Positions 9,074 through 17,802 of a DNA stretch of 44,428 nt are shown piece by piece. A program made the translations under genes and the position numbers. Source of the stretch: Micromonospora deserti (GTDB lineage: Bacteria > Actinomycetota > Actinomycetes > Mycobacteriales > Micromonosporaceae); NCBI RefSeq assembly GCF_003236335.1, contig NZ_POUB01000025.1:1-44428 (forward strand), in the 5' to 3' direction. Within the stretch, counting starts at the first letter, position 1, and every line of letters begins with the position of its first letter. Below the pieces are notes generated by a model that saw only the letters and a list, made by a program, of their open reading frames with translations, made no database searches and was not told the DNA's origin.

Positions 9074-10099
9074 TCAGCGGCGGAGCAGCGGCTTGGCCAG
9101 CGCCCAGTAGCCGGCGGCGACCGCGTTGAAGACGCCCATGCCGGGAGGCGAGTCGACGTTCGACGGGGCCACCCGGGCGGTCATCAGCTCGGCGATCACG
9201 CCGTCCGGGACGGTCCGCTCGGTCTGCAGCTGCCGGCGGCGGGCGCGGACCCAGCCGCGGTTGCGCCACAGCCAGCCCCAGCCGCGCACCTTCTGCTTGG
9301 TCCAGCCGCCGGCGAGCGCGGCGGCGAGCATGGCGGCCTCGGTGAGCAGCAGCACGGGGGCGAGCACCACCAGGGTGCGCGCCTCGTACGCGGTGAGCAG
9401 GGTGACCAGCCGGTTCCGTTCGACCAGGTAGAGCTTGAGGTTGTTGCGGGAAAACTCGTAGTGGTGCCGCACGACGGCGTCCGGCACGTACTCCAGGCGC
9501 AGCCCGCGCTGCCACAGCCGGAGGCTGAGTTCGGTGTCCTCGTGGTAGGCGAAGTACTCCGCGGCGAAGCCGTCGAGTTGCTGCCAGAGCTGCCGGCTGA
9601 TGACGAAGCAGCAGCCGCTGAGCGACGGCACGCGGGTGCGCCGGGCGTGGGCGCTGGCCGGTTCGCCGTTGCCGCCGGCCCAGGACAGGCCGGTGAAGTG
9701 CAGCGGATTGCCGGAGGTGTTGATCAGTTCGGGCGCGTCGGCGAGGCGGATGGAGGCCATGGCGGCACCGACGCCCGGTTCGGCGGCCACCGCGACGGTC
9801 TTGGCCAGGGCGTCCGGCGCGACAACGGCGTCGGAGTTGACGAACGCGAGCCAGTCGCCGGTGGCCTCGGCGGCGCCGACGCGGCAGCCGCCGGCGTAGC
9901 CGGTGTTCTCCTCGGGGCGCAGCACCCGGACACCGGGGAAGCCCTTGACGATGTCGATGCCGTCGCCGGTGCAGCCGTTGTCGACCACGATCAGCTCGAT
10001 GTCGACGTCGGTGCTGGCCAGTACGGCCCGGGCGGCGTCGACCAGCCACGGCTCGGCGCCGTAGGCGAGCATCACCGCGGTGACGGTTGGTCGGTTCAT
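9074..10099 (-). CDS. GT2 family glycosyltransferase, possibly rhamnosyltransferase
   Basis: A cytoplasmic GT-A fold glycosyltransferase of family 2, 341 residues. Seen: the N-terminal nucleotide-binding strand TVTAVMLAYGAEPWL, the VVDNGCTGDGIDIV block, FVNSDAVVAPD at the metal-binding position, and YHEDTELSLRLWQRGLRLEYVP with the acceptor-side acidic residues. The C-terminal third has a hydrophobic stretch (LLTAYEARTLVVLAPVLLLT), suggesting membrane association, as in WbbL-like rhamnosyltransferases. It is the last gene of the minus-strand sugar operon and overlaps the flippase gene by four bases (ATGA). dTDP-rhamnose as donor is inferred from the linked rfb genes, not from specificity residues. 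Confidence 0.88.
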   Translation of the reverse strand: MNRPTVTAVMLAYGAEPWLVDAARAVLASTDVDIELIVVDNGCTGDGIDIVKGFPGVRVLRPEENTGYAGGCRVGAAEATGDWLAFVNSDAVVAPDALAKTVAVAAEPGVGAAMASIRLADAPELINTSGNPLHFTGLSWAGGNGEPASAHARRTRVPSLSGCCFVISRQLWQQLDGFAAEYFAYHEDTELSLRLWQRGLRLEYVPDAVVRHHYEFSRNNLKLYLVERNRLVTLLTAYEARTLVVLAPVLLLTEAAMLAAALAGGWTKQKVRGWGWLWRNRGWVRARRRQLQTERTVPDGVIAELMTARVAPSNVDSPPGMGVFNAVAAGYWALAKPLLRR

Positions 10100-11412
10100 C
10101 GGATGCCTCCGGTTACGCCGGTCACGCTGGGCGCGACGGCCTCGAGGGGCGGGTGTGCGGCGGGGACGGGGCGGCCGGCGCCACGCAGCAGGACAGCCAT
10201 GGTGGCGGCCACCACGACGGAGCCGACGGTGTAGCCGAGCTCCACCCGCAGTGCGACCGACAGCGGCGCCAGGGTTGCGACGATCAGCGCGGCCACGCCC
10301 ACGGTCCAGGCGACGGCCTGCGCCCGGTGCCGGTCGAGCGCGAGCAGGGCCTGGCCGAGCACCATCGCCCAGAGGTAGGCGAGGGTGGCCACGGCCAGCC
10401 AGGCGAAGTCGCCGTGGCCGAGCACGTCCGGGGCGTCGAAGAGGGCCCGCACCAGCCAGGGACCGAGCAGGACGGCGCCGAGTCCGCCGAGGAGGCCCAG
10501 CGCGGTCACGACGCCCAGCGCCCTGCGCAGCAGGCCGTGGAAGGCAGCGTGGTCACCGGTGGTGGCCGAGGTGGCCAGCCCGGGCAGGAGCGACGCCTGC
10601 AGCGAGGCGAAGACGAACAGCGGGATGCGCACCAGCACGAGCGCGGAGAGCAGCGCCCCCGCGGTGGCGACGTCGGACGGGTCGAGCAGCCGTACGTTGA
10701 TCACTCCGACGTTGACCACGACCTGGGAGAGCAGGCTGGAGACGGTGAGCAGCCCGAGGCCGCGCAGCAGTGCGCTCCAGGCGACCGGCACGCCGCCACC
10801 GACGGCGCGCAGCACCGGCGGGAGGGTGAGCAGGACGCCGGCCAGCGGGGCGATTACCAGCACCAGCCCGTACCACAGGGGCGAGGTGACGCCGGTGAGC
10901 CCGAGCAGGGCGACCATGCCGATGCGCAGCCCGCCGTCGACGCCGAGCTGGCCGCCGTACCAGGGGAAGAGCTGCAGGCCGGAGAGGACGCCGCGGGTGG
11001 TGTAGGCGACCGCCATCGCGGCGAGCGCCCCGATCAGCACCAGGACCATGCTGCCGTCGCCGGCGAAGAGTCGGTCGGCGAGCGGCCGGTACGCGGCGGC
11101 GACCGCGAGCACCATCAGCGCGAGGACCCCGGCGGCGAGGGCGGCGCCCCGGGCCAGCACCGGCCCGGGCGGCAGCCCCTGGCTGCGGCGGGCGGCGACG
11201 ACCCGGGCGACCTCCTGCTCGACCGGCAGGAACACGCCGATGCCGAGGGTGAACACGATCGACCAGAGCACCGACAGGGAGCTGTAGTCGGCCTCGGTGA
11301 GGCTGTGGCCGGCGACCGCGAGGTGGACGTAGGAGGCCAGCCCCAGCAGGGCCAGCCCGGCACCCACGGCGAGGGTGCCGGGCGGGACGAGGTTGACCAG
11401 TCGTCGCATCAC
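10096..11412 (-). CDS. polysaccharide flippase-like membrane protein
   Basis: A 438-residue integral membrane protein with about 12-14 hydrophobic helices, resembling Wzx/MATE-like exporters that flip lipid-linked sugars. The N-terminus (RRLVNLVPPGTLAVGAGLALLGL) leads into the first helix. A short polar stretch PVEQEVARVVAARRSQG after the second to third helix is typical of these transporters. It shares four-base overlaps with the glycosyltransferases on both sides, so the three proteins are probably made together. Substrate is unknown; a rhamnose-containing lipid-linked glycan is the obvious guess from context. The family call rests on topology and neighbours rather than a diagnostic motif. 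Confidence 0.78.
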   Translation of the reverse strand: MMRRLVNLVPPGTLAVGAGLALLGLASYVHLAVAGHSLTEADYSSLSVLWSIVFTLGIGVFLPVEQEVARVVAARRSQGLPPGPVLARGAALAAGVLALMVLAVAAAYRPLADRLFAGDGSMVLVLIGALAAMAVAYTTRGVLSGLQLFPWYGGQLGVDGGLRIGMVALLGLTGVTSPLWYGLVLVIAPLAGVLLTLPPVLRAVGGGVPVAWSALLRGLGLLTVSSLLSQVVVNVGVINVRLLDPSDVATAGALLSALVLVRIPLFVFASLQASLLPGLATSATTGDHAAFHGLLRRALGVVTALGLLGGLGAVLLGPWLVRALFDAPDVLGHGDFAWLAVATLAYLWAMVLGQALLALDRHRAQAVAWTVGVAALIVATLAPLSVALRVELGYTVGSVVVAATMAVLLRGAGRPVPAAHPPLEAVAPSVTGVTGGIR

Positions 11413-12110
11413 CGGCGGATGAGCGCCAGGGTGAGCACCGCGAACGCCCGGCCGAGGTAGATCATGGCCTTGGCGGGGGAGTGGCTGGGGGTGCCGGCCA
11501 TCCGCTTGCGCATGGCCACCGGGACCTGGCGGATCTTGTAGCCGCGGCGCGCGGTGTGCACCAGCGTCTCGACGGTGTCACCGAGGTACTCGGCCGGGTA
11601 CCAGCCGGCGAACATTTCGATCACCCGCCGGTTGGCGGCGCGGAACCCGGAGGTGGTGTCGGTGAGCTTGGTCCTGGCGACCTTGGAGAGCACCGCGGAG
11701 AGCATGACCATGGCCCAGCGGCGGGGGCCGCGGACGCTGTAGTCGCCCTCGCCGGCGAAGCGGGCGCCGATGACCAGGTCGTTGTCGTCGAGCAGGTCGA
11801 CCAGCTTCGGTACGTACCGGGGGTCGTGCTGGCCGTCGGCGTCGATCTGGATGGCCACGTCGTAGCCGTTGTCGCGGGCGTAGCGGTAGCCCAGCCGCAT
11901 GGCGCCGCCGACGCCGAGGTTGTAGGGGAGCTTCGCCACCCGCGCGCCGGCGGCGGCGGCGACGGCCGCGGTGCGGTCGGTGGAGCCGTCGTCGACGACC
12001 AGCACTTCCACGCCGGGCAGCTCGCCGCGGACCTCGCCGACCACGTCGGCGATCGAGCCCGACTCGTTGAGCGCCGGGATGATGATCAGTACGCGCTTGC
12101 CGTTAACCAT
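11409..12110 (-). CDS. GT2 polyprenyl-phosphate glycosyltransferase (DPM1-like)
   Basis: This 233-residue protein matches the dolichol/polyprenyl-phosphate sugar transferase branch of GT2. Such enzymes move a sugar from a nucleotide donor to a lipid phosphate at the inner membrane face. Motifs in order: IIPALNESGSIADVV, VVDDGSTDRTAAVA, YNLGVGGAMRLGYRYA, IQIDADGQHDP (the DAD metal site) and IGARFAGEGDYSVRG. The C-terminus has only a weak hydrophobic patch, so it lacks the membrane anchor of GtrB-type enzymes. The neighbouring DUF2304 membrane protein, whose stop overlaps its start by eight bases, may provide that anchor. Confidence 0.9.
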   Translation of the reverse strand: MVNGKRVLIIIPALNESGSIADVVGEVRGELPGVEVLVVDDGSTDRTAAVAAAAGARVAKLPYNLGVGGAMRLGYRYARDNGYDVAIQIDADGQHDPRYVPKLVDLLDDNDLVIGARFAGEGDYSVRGPRRWAMVMLSAVLSKVARTKLTDTTSGFRAANRRVIEMFAGWYPAEYLGDTVETLVHTARRGYKIRQVPVAMRKRMAGTPSHSPAKAMIYLGRAFAVLTLALIRR

Positions 12111-12474
12111 CGCTGGACACCAGTTCGTCTCGGGCCGCCCGCTCGGCGTCGATCTGCGCGCGGAGTAGGGCGAAGTCTTCGGCCAGGGTGCGGGTCTCCT
12201 CTTCCAGGGCGCTGACCTCCCAGCTCAGGTGGATGCACACCAGCAGCAGGAAGACGATGCCGAGGAAGAGGACGAGGCTGACGCCGGAAACCACGCCGAA
12301 GAAGCCGGCGACGTTGTCCAGCAGCCGGGGGAACAGCGACAGCGGGATCACGATGAGCAGCACGCCGAGCCAGAGCATGGCGTACTTTTCGCGGAGCTGA
12401 CGGCGGCGCAACAGCTCGACGATGGTGGCCAGCAGCAGCAGGCCGGTCAAGCCGGTGATGAGGGTGAGCTTCAT
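12103..12474 (-). CDS. DUF2304 small membrane protein
   Basis: A 123-residue protein with an N-terminal helix (LTLITGLTGLLLLATIVELL), a basic loop RRRQLREKYAMLWLG, two more hydrophobic stretches and a C-terminal coiled coil (about 90-118, EVSALEEETRTLAEDFALLR). This fits DUF2304, a family often beside DPM1-like GT2 enzymes; function is not established. ATG at 12474 was chosen because it overlaps the rfbD stop as ATGA and begins the hydrophobic part; longer upstream readings in this frame are rfbD shadow. It probably partners the adjacent glycosyltransferase, for example by anchoring it; that role is inference. Confidence 0.85.
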   Translation of the reverse strand: MKLTLITGLTGLLLLATIVELLRRRQLREKYAMLWLGVLLIVIPLSLFPRLLDNVAGFFGVVSGVSLVLFLGIVFLLLVCIHLSWEVSALEEETRTLAEDFALLRAQIDAERAARDELVSSDG

Positions 12475-13358
12475 GCGACCTTCCACGGGGCGGGTGGAGT
12501 GGCGGAGGCGAATGCGTCGGCCAGTGTGGTGTGCCAGTCCGGCAGGGGTGGCAGAGCCGCGGCGGCCCACCGGCCGTGCCCTAGCACACTGTACGCCGGC
12601 CTGGGGGCGGGACGGCGAAACCGGTCGCTGGTGGTGGGCCGGATCCGCGCCGGGTCGAGCCCGCGCAGGGCGAACACCGCCCGGGCCAGCCCGTACCAGG
12701 TGGTCCGGCCGGAGCAGGTGCCGTGGTAGACGCCGGGGGCGGCCCGGCCGGCCAGCGCCGCGTCGGCGAGCGCCACCAGCTGCGCCGCCAGGGCGTACGA
12801 CCAGGTGGGCTGGCCGTGCTGGTCGTCGACCACGTCGAGCTGCTCGCGCTGCTCGGCCAGGCGGAGCATGGTGGCGACGAAGTTGGGTCCGTGCGCGCCG
12901 TAGAGCCAGGCGGTACGGACGATCATGCCGGCGTCGGGCAGCAGCCGGGTGACGGCCCGCTCCCCGGCCAGCTTCGAGCGGCCGTACGCGTTGACCGGCG
13001 CGGTCGGCGCGTTCTCGGCGTACGGCTGGTCGGCGTTGCCGGGGAAGACGTAGTCGGTGGAGACGTGGATCAGCCGGGCCCCGGTGTCGGCGCACGCCTG
13101 CGCGAGGTGGGCGACGCCGTCGCCGTTGACGGCGGTGGCGGCCTCCTCCTGCTCCTCGGCGGCGTCGACGTCGGTCCAGGCGGCGGCGTTGAGCACCACG
13201 TCGTGGCCGGTGACCGCGGCCCGCACGGCGGCGGCGTCGGTGATGTCCAGGTCGGTGCGGGTGGCGGCGGTCACGGCGAGGTCCGGCCGGGCGTCGAGCA
13301 CGCCGAGCAGGTCCCGGCCGAGCATGCCGCCCGCGCCGGTGACGAGTATCCGGCTCAT
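12471..13358 (-). CDS. rfbD: dTDP-4-dehydrorhamnose reductase
   Basis: Last step of dTDP-L-rhamnose synthesis: NAD(P)H reduction of dTDP-4-keto-L-rhamnose. The 295-residue short-chain dehydrogenase has the Rossmann motif GAGGMLG near the N-terminus, VLNAAAWTDVDAAEEQ, the STDYVFPG block and the catalytic YGRSK (YxxxK). ATG at 13358 is chosen because the Rossmann strand begins three residues later and the codon overlaps the rfbB stop by four bases; the 18-residue upstream extension is rfbB shadow. It is translationally coupled with rfbB and with the DUF2304 gene downstream. Confidence 0.95.
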   Translation of the reverse strand: MSRILVTGAGGMLGRDLLGVLDARPDLAVTAATRTDLDITDAAAVRAAVTGHDVVLNAAAWTDVDAAEEQEEAATAVNGDGVAHLAQACADTGARLIHVSTDYVFPGNADQPYAENAPTAPVNAYGRSKLAGERAVTRLLPDAGMIVRTAWLYGAHGPNFVATMLRLAEQREQLDVVDDQHGQPTWSYALAAQLVALADAALAGRAAPGVYHGTCSGRTTWYGLARAVFALRGLDPARIRPTTSDRFRRPAPRPAYSVLGHGRWAAAALPPLPDWHTTLADAFASATPPAPWKVA

Positions 13359-14356
13359 GCGGCCGGTGCCGACTTCAGCGGCTCCCACCAGGTGCGGTTG
13401 TCCTGGTACCACTGCACCGTCTCGGCCAGGCCGCGGTCGAGGTCGATGCTCGGGGCGTACCCCAGCTCCTGGCTGATCTTGGTGATGTCCAGCGAGTAGC
13501 GGCGGTCGTGGCCCTTGCGGTCGGCGACCGGGACGACCCGGTCCCAGCCGGCGCCGCAGGCCTCCAGCAGCCGGCCGGTGAGTTCCTTGTTGGTCAGCTC
13601 GGTGCCGCCGCCGATGTTGTAGACCTCGCCGGCACGGCCCTTCTGCTGCACCAGGGCGATGCCCCGGCAGTGGTCGTGCACGTGCAGCCAGTCGCGGACG
13701 TTGCCGCCGTCGCCGTAGAGCGGCACCGTCCCGCCGTCGAGCAGGTTGGTGACGAACAGCGGGATGACCTTCTCCGGGAACTGGTACGGGCCGTAGTTGT
13801 TGGAGCAGCGGGTGAGCACCACGTCCATGCCGTGGGTGCGGTGGTAGGCCAGGGCGAGCAGGTCCGAGCCGGCCTTGGAGGCGGAGTATGGCGAGTTCGG
13901 CGCCAGCGGCCAGGTCTCCGTCCAGGAGCCGGAGTCGATCGAGCCGTACACCTCGTCGGTGGAGACGTGCACGAACCGGCCGGTGCCGTGCCGCAGCGCG
14001 GCGTCGAGCAGCGTCTGGGTGCCCAGCACGTTGGTGGTGACGAACGGCGCGGCGCCGGCGATCGAGCGGTCGACGTGCGACTCGGCGGCGAAGTGCACGA
14101 TCACGTCGTGACCGGCGACGACCTCGTCGACCAGTGCCGGGTCGCAGATGTCGCCCGGCACGAAGCGCAGCCGGGGGTCGTCGCGCACCGGGTTGAGGTT
14201 GGCCAGGTTGCCCGAGTAGGTCAGCTTGTCCAGCACGGTCACGGTGGCCGGTTCGAGCGCGGGTACGCCCGTGGCGCTGCCGAGCGGCTTGCCCAGCAGC
14301 ATGCGTACGTACTCCGACCCGATGAATCCGGCTCCGCCGGTGACGAGGATCCTCAC
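13355..14356 (-). CDS. rfbB: dTDP-glucose 4,6-dehydratase
   Basis: Converts dTDP-glucose to dTDP-4-keto-6-deoxyglucose, the second step of the rhamnose pathway. The 333-residue extended SDR protein has GGAGFIGS at the N-terminus, HFAAESHVDRSI, the catalytic STDEVYG loop (Asp-Glu pair) and YSASKAGSD (YxxxK), followed by NNYGPYQFPEK. Length is normal. It is the first gene of the minus-strand operon and diverges from rfbA across an 87-base gap that must hold both promoters. The enzyme is also used for other deoxysugars, but linkage to rfbA, rfbC and rfbD makes rhamnose the likely end product. Confidence 0.97.
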   Translation of the reverse strand: MRILVTGGAGFIGSEYVRMLLGKPLGSATGVPALEPATVTVLDKLTYSGNLANLNPVRDDPRLRFVPGDICDPALVDEVVAGHDVIVHFAAESHVDRSIAGAAPFVTTNVLGTQTLLDAALRHGTGRFVHVSTDEVYGSIDSGSWTETWPLAPNSPYSASKAGSDLLALAYHRTHGMDVVLTRCSNNYGPYQFPEKVIPLFVTNLLDGGTVPLYGDGGNVRDWLHVHDHCRGIALVQQKGRAGEVYNIGGGTELTNKELTGRLLEACGAGWDRVVPVADRKGHDRRYSLDITKISQELGYAPSIDLDRGLAETVQWYQDNRTWWEPLKSAPAA

Positions 14357-14431
14357 GGGTCCGGAAGTGTACGCGAAGCGGTGCGGGAAGCGGGGGACGC
14401 GACCCCGGCGTCCGGTTCGGGGCGGTCCCGG

Positions 14432-14437
14432 TAGGCT
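14432..14437 (+). promoter_or_regulatory. -10 box of leaderless rfbA
   Basis: TAGGCT ends six bases before the rfbA GTG and there is no ribosome-binding site between them, implying a transcript that starts at or next to the start codon. Confidence 0.55.
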
Positions 14438-14443
14438 CCCCGG

Positions 14444-15364
14444 GTGCGCGGAATCCTACTCGCCGGCGGCACCGGGTCCCGGCTCTGGCCGATCACCAGG
14501 GCGGTGTCCAAGCAGCTGATGCCGGTCTTCGACAAGCCGATGATCTACTACCCGCTCTCCACGCTGGTGATGTCCGGCGTCCGGGAGATCCTGGTGATCA
14601 CCACGCCCGAGGACCAGAGCCAGTTCCGGCGGCTGCTGGGCGACGGCAGCCAGTGGGGCCTGCGGCTGGAGTACGTCAGCCAGGCCCGCCCGGAGGGCAT
14701 CGCCCAGGCATTCGTGCTCGGCGCGGACTTCATCGGGGACGACTCGGTGGCGCTGATCCTGGGCGACAACATCTTCTACGGGGTGGGCCTGGGCCGGCAG
14801 CTCGCCGCCCACGGCGAGCCGGTCGGCGGACGCGTGTTCGCCTACCCGGTGGCCAACCCGGAGGCGTACGGGGTGGTCGACTTCGACGCCGACGGCAAGG
14901 TGCTCTCCATCGAGGAGAAGCCGGCCCGGCCGAAGTCCCGCTATGCGGTGCCGGGGCTGTACTTCTACGACAACCGGGTGGTCGACATCGCCCGCAAGCT
15001 CACCCCCAGCCCGCGCGGCGAGCTGGAGATCACCGCGGTCAACGAGGCGTACCGGGAGATCGGTGAGCTGTCGGTGACGGTGCTCGACCGGGGCACCGCC
15101 TGGCTGGACACCGGCACCTTCGCCTCGATGATGCAGGCCGCGGAGTTCGTGCGGGTGATCGAGGAACGGCAGGGCATGAAGATCGGCTGCGTCGAGGAGG
15201 TGGCCTGGCGGGCCGGCCTGATCGACGACGACCAGCTGCGCGCCCTGGCCGAGCCGTTGACCAAGAGCGGCTACGGTGACTACCTGCTCGGCCTGCTGGC
15301 CGAGCACAGGCGAGGGGGTGCCCCGATGAGCACGCGGCGGGCGCGGACGGAGGTGGACCGGTGA
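14444..15364 (+). CDS. rfbA: glucose-1-phosphate thymidylyltransferase
   Basis: Makes dTDP-glucose from dTTP and glucose-1-phosphate, the first committed step to dTDP-rhamnose. The 306-residue nucleotidyltransferase begins [17 protein letters not shown], followed by [20 protein letters not shown]. The metal-site region [11 protein letters not shown] and the sugar-binding block [16 protein letters not shown] are also present. The GTG start is set by the first residues of the nucleotide-binding loop and by a TAGGCT box six bases upstream, so the mRNA is probably leaderless. The stop overlaps rfbC as GTGA. The C-terminal 20 residues are basic and look disordered. Confidence 0.96.
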   Translation: MRGILLAGGTGSRLWPITRAVSKQLMPVFDKPMIYYPLSTLVMSGVREILVITTPEDQSQFRRLLGDGSQWGLRLEYVSQARPEGIAQAFVLGADFIGDDSVALILGDNIFYGVGLGRQLAAHGEPVGGRVFAYPVANPEAYGVVDFDADGKVLSIEEKPARPKSRYAVPGLYFYDNRVVDIARKLTPSPRGELEITAVNEAYREIGELSVTVLDRGTAWLDTGTFASMMQAAEFVRVIEERQGMKIGCVEEVAWRAGLIDDDQLRALAEPLTKSGYGDYLLGLLAEHRRGGAPMSTRRARTEVDR

Positions 15365-15984
15365 AGATCCGACCGCTGAGCATCGAGGGCGCCTGGGAGA
15401 TCACCCCGCAGCAGCACGGCGACGCGCGCGGGATGTTCATGGAGTGGTACCGCTTCGACCGGCTCGCCGAGGCGGTGGGGCATCCACTGCGCCTGGCCCA
15501 GGCCAACATGTCGGTCTCCGCGCGTGGCGTGGTGCGTGGCATCCACTTCGCCGACGTCCCGCCCGGGCAGGCGAAGTACATCACCTGCGTGCGCGGCGCG
15601 GTGCTGGACGTGGTGGTGGACCTGCGCCTCGGCTCGCCCACCTTCGGGCGTTGGGAGGCGGTGCGGCTGGACGACGCCGACCGCCGGGCGGTCTACCTCG
15701 GCGAGGGGCTCGGGCACGGGTTCTGCGCGCTGACCGACGACGCCACACTGAACTACCTCTGCTCCACCACCTACAACCCCTCGGGCGAGCACGCGGTGCA
15801 CCCGCTGGACGAGGAGCTGGGCATCGAGTGGCCGGCCGAGACGCCGCGGCTGTCCGCCCGGGACGCCGCCGCGCCCACCCTCGCGCACGCGCGCGGGGCC
15901 GGGCTGCTGCCGGAGTACGAGGCCTGCCGGTCGTTCGTGGCGGGGCTGCGGCCGGACGGAATGTCGTACTCGGACGGGATTTGA
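15361..15984 (+). CDS. rfbC: dTDP-4-dehydrorhamnose 3,5-epimerase
   Basis: Third enzyme of dTDP-L-rhamnose synthesis: epimerises C3 and C5 of dTDP-4-keto-6-deoxyglucose. The 207-residue cupin-type protein shows [26 protein letters not shown] with the catalytic His, [29 protein letters not shown], and the late Tyr in [27 protein letters not shown] at 15361 overlaps the rfbA stop, indicating coupled translation. A related epimerase of natural-product deoxysugar pathways cannot be fully excluded, but the complete rfbABD set alongside favours rhamnose. Confidence 0.94.
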   Translation: MKIRPLSIEGAWEITPQQHGDARGMFMEWYRFDRLAEAVGHPLRLAQANMSVSARGVVRGIHFADVPPGQAKYITCVRGAVLDVVVDLRLGSPTFGRWEAVRLDDADRRAVYLGEGLGHGFCALTDDATLNYLCSTTYNPSGEHAVHPLDEELGIEWPAETPRLSARDAAAPTLAHARGAGLLPEYEACRSFVAGLRPDGMSYSDGI

Positions 15985-16040
15985 TCGCCCGGGGCGCACC
16001 ACCTGTGGTGTGACAGTGACGGACGGGGCCTCCGGACGGC

Positions 16041-16046
16041 TAATGT
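16041..16046 (+). promoter_or_regulatory. -10 box of leaderless pafA
   Basis: TAATGT ends six bases before the pafA ATG, with no ribosome-binding site. GTGACG at 16016-16021 could act as a weak -35 with a 19-base spacer. The Pup ligase thus seems to have its own promoter, separate from rfbAC. Confidence 0.5.
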
Positions 16047-16052
16047 CTCATC

Positions 16053-17411
16053 ATGGAGCGGCGAATCTTCGGCCTCGAGACCGAGTACGGCGTCACCTGC
16101 ACCTACCGGGGGCAGCGGCGGTTGTCCCCGGACGAGGTCGCCCGGTACCTGTTCCGCCGGGTGGTGTCGTGGGGCCGGTCGAGCAACGTGTTCCTGCGCA
16201 ACGGCGCCCGGCTCTACCTCGACGTCGGGTCGCACCCGGAGTACGCCACCCCGGAGTGCGACTCGGTGGTCGACCTGGTCGCCCACGACCGGGCCGGCGA
16301 GCGGATCCTGGAGGGGCTGCTCGTCGACGCGGAGAAGCGGCTGCACGACGAGGGCATCGCCGGTGAGATCTACCTGTTCAAGAACAACACCGACTCGGCC
16401 GGCAACTCGTACGGCTGCCACGAGAACTACCTCGTCTCCCGGCACGGCGAGTTCGGCCGACTGGCCGACGTGCTGATCCCGTTCCTGGTCACCCGGCAGT
16501 TGATCTGCGGGGCGGGCAAGGTGCTGCAGACCCCGCGCGGCGCGGTCTACTGCCTGTCGCAGCGCGCCGAGCACATCTGGGAGGGGGTCTCCTCGGCGAC
16601 CACCCGCAGCCGGCCGATCATCAACACCCGCGACGAGCCGCACGCCGACGCCGAGCGCTACCGCCGGCTGCACGTCATCGTCGGCGACTCGAACATGAAC
16701 GAGGTCACCACGCTGCTGAAGGTCGGCACGGCCGACATCGTGCTGCGGATGATCGAGGCCGGGGTGGTGATGCGCGACCTGACCCTGGAGAACCCGATCC
16801 GGGCGATCCGGGAGGTGTCCCACGACATCACCGGCCGGCGCAAGGTGCGGCTGGCCTCCGGCAAGGAGGTCAGCGCGCTGGAGATCCAGCAGGAATACCT
16901 GGCGAAGGCGACCGAGTTCGTGGAGCGGCGCGGCGGCGACCAGACCGCGAAGCGGGTGGTGGAGCTGTGGGGCCGGGTGCTGCGCGCGGTGGAAACCGGT
17001 GACCTGGAGCCGGTGGCCCGGGAGATCGACTGGGTGACCAAGCTGCGGCTGATCGAGCGCTACCAGCGCAAGCACGACCTGCCCCTGTCGCACCCCCGGG
17101 TCGCCCAGATGGATCTCGCCTACCACGACCTGCGTCGGGGTCGCGGCCTCTACGGGCTGCTGGAGCGCCGGGGCGAGGTCGACCGGGTGGCCACCGACCC
17201 GGAGATCTTCGAGGCCAAGGAGACTCCGCCGCAGACCACCCGGGCGCGGCTGCGCGGGGAGTTCATCCGGCACGCCCAGGAGAAGCGGCGCGACTTCACC
17301 GTCGACTGGGTGCACCTGAAGCTCAACGACCAGGCGCAGCGCACCGTGCTGTGCAAGGACCCGTTCCGGGCGTACGACGAGCGGGTCGAGCGGCTGATCG
17401 CCAGTATGTGA
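16053..17411 (+). CDS. pafA: Pup-protein ligase PafA
   Basis: PafA uses ATP to link the Pup C-terminal Glu to substrate lysines. The 452-residue protein opens with [15 protein letters not shown], carries [19 protein letters not shown] with the catalytic Asp57, and has [19 protein letters not shown] and [19 protein letters not shown]. It is clearly paralogous to Dop (shared blocks) but lacks the Dop loop. The C-terminal domain (about 385-452, [21 protein letters not shown]) is present. In many actinomycetes pafA lies close to prcA; here about 8 kb of sugar genes separate them. A hairpin follows the stop. Confidence 0.97.
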   Translation: MERRIFGLETEYGVTCTYRGQRRLSPDEVARYLFRRVVSWGRSSNVFLRNGARLYLDVGSHPEYATPECDSVVDLVAHDRAGERILEGLLVDAEKRLHDEGIAGEIYLFKNNTDSAGNSYGCHENYLVSRHGEFGRLADVLIPFLVTRQLICGAGKVLQTPRGAVYCLSQRAEHIWEGVSSATTRSRPIINTRDEPHADAERYRRLHVIVGDSNMNEVTTLLKVGTADIVLRMIEAGVVMRDLTLENPIRAIREVSHDITGRRKVRLASGKEVSALEIQQEYLAKATEFVERRGGDQTAKRVVELWGRVLRAVETGDLEPVAREIDWVTKLRLIERYQRKHDLPLSHPRVAQMDLAYHDLRRGRGLYGLLERRGEVDRVATDPEIFEAKETPPQTTRARLRGEFIRHAQEKRRDFTVDWVHLKLNDQAQRTVLCKDPFRAYDERVERLIASM

Positions 17412-17425
17412 CGGGCTCCCGCACC

Positions 17426-17450
17426 CCCGGCGGCGGCCACCGCCGCCGGG
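17426..17450 (+). terminator. hairpin after pafA
   Basis: A perfect 11-bp GC stem (17426-17436 with 17440-17450) with a three-base loop begins 14 bases after the pafA stop. It probably ends the pafA transcript. Confidence 0.65.
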
Positions 17451-17463
17451 CCGGGTGGCCCGG

Positions 17464-17469
17464 TAGGCT
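17464..17469 (+). promoter_or_regulatory. -10 box upstream of small membrane protein gene
   Basis: TAGGCT ends nine bases before the ATG at 17479, and no ribosome-binding site lies between. It is a slightly long variant of the leaderless pattern. Confidence 0.45.
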
Positions 17470-17478
17470 GATCGCGCC

Positions 17479-17664
17479 ATGACGACTCCCGAACCCCCCG
17501 AGAACGGCCGAGCGCGGCAGAACTGGGTCGAGCGCCGCCGCGAGAAGATCCGTGCCGAGATCGAGCGGAACCGGCGCGGGGAGTACACGGTGCCCACCTG
17601 GGTGCTGGCGCTCGCGCTGGTGCTGATCGTCGGCGCCTGGCTGACCCTGATCTTCATGGCCTGA
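17479..17664 (+). CDS. small single-pass membrane protein
   Basis: A 61-residue protein of unknown function. It has a charged N-terminus (about 1-38) with a basic helix WVERRREKIRAEIERNRRGEY. One hydrophobic segment at about 41-60 (VLALALVLIVGAWLTLIF) runs almost to the C-terminus. It is a tail-anchored type protein, predicted with the charged part in the cytoplasm. No family name is recognised. It has its own TAGGCT box just after the pafA hairpin. Codon use is like that of its neighbours, so it is likely expressed. Confidence 0.75.
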   Translation: MTTPEPPENGRARQNWVERRREKIRAEIERNRRGEYTVPTWVLALALVLIVGAWLTLIFMA

Positions 17665-17802
17665 CCACGCCGGCCACGTCTCGCTGGCGGGTCCCCGTGC
17701 CTGACCTGTCCGAGCCGGTGCCGCCCATCGCCCGGTGCGCCGACGCCACGGGTGTCCGGTCCGGCGAGGCGTGGGAGCTGTGTGCACGGGTAGCCGGGCG
17801 CC

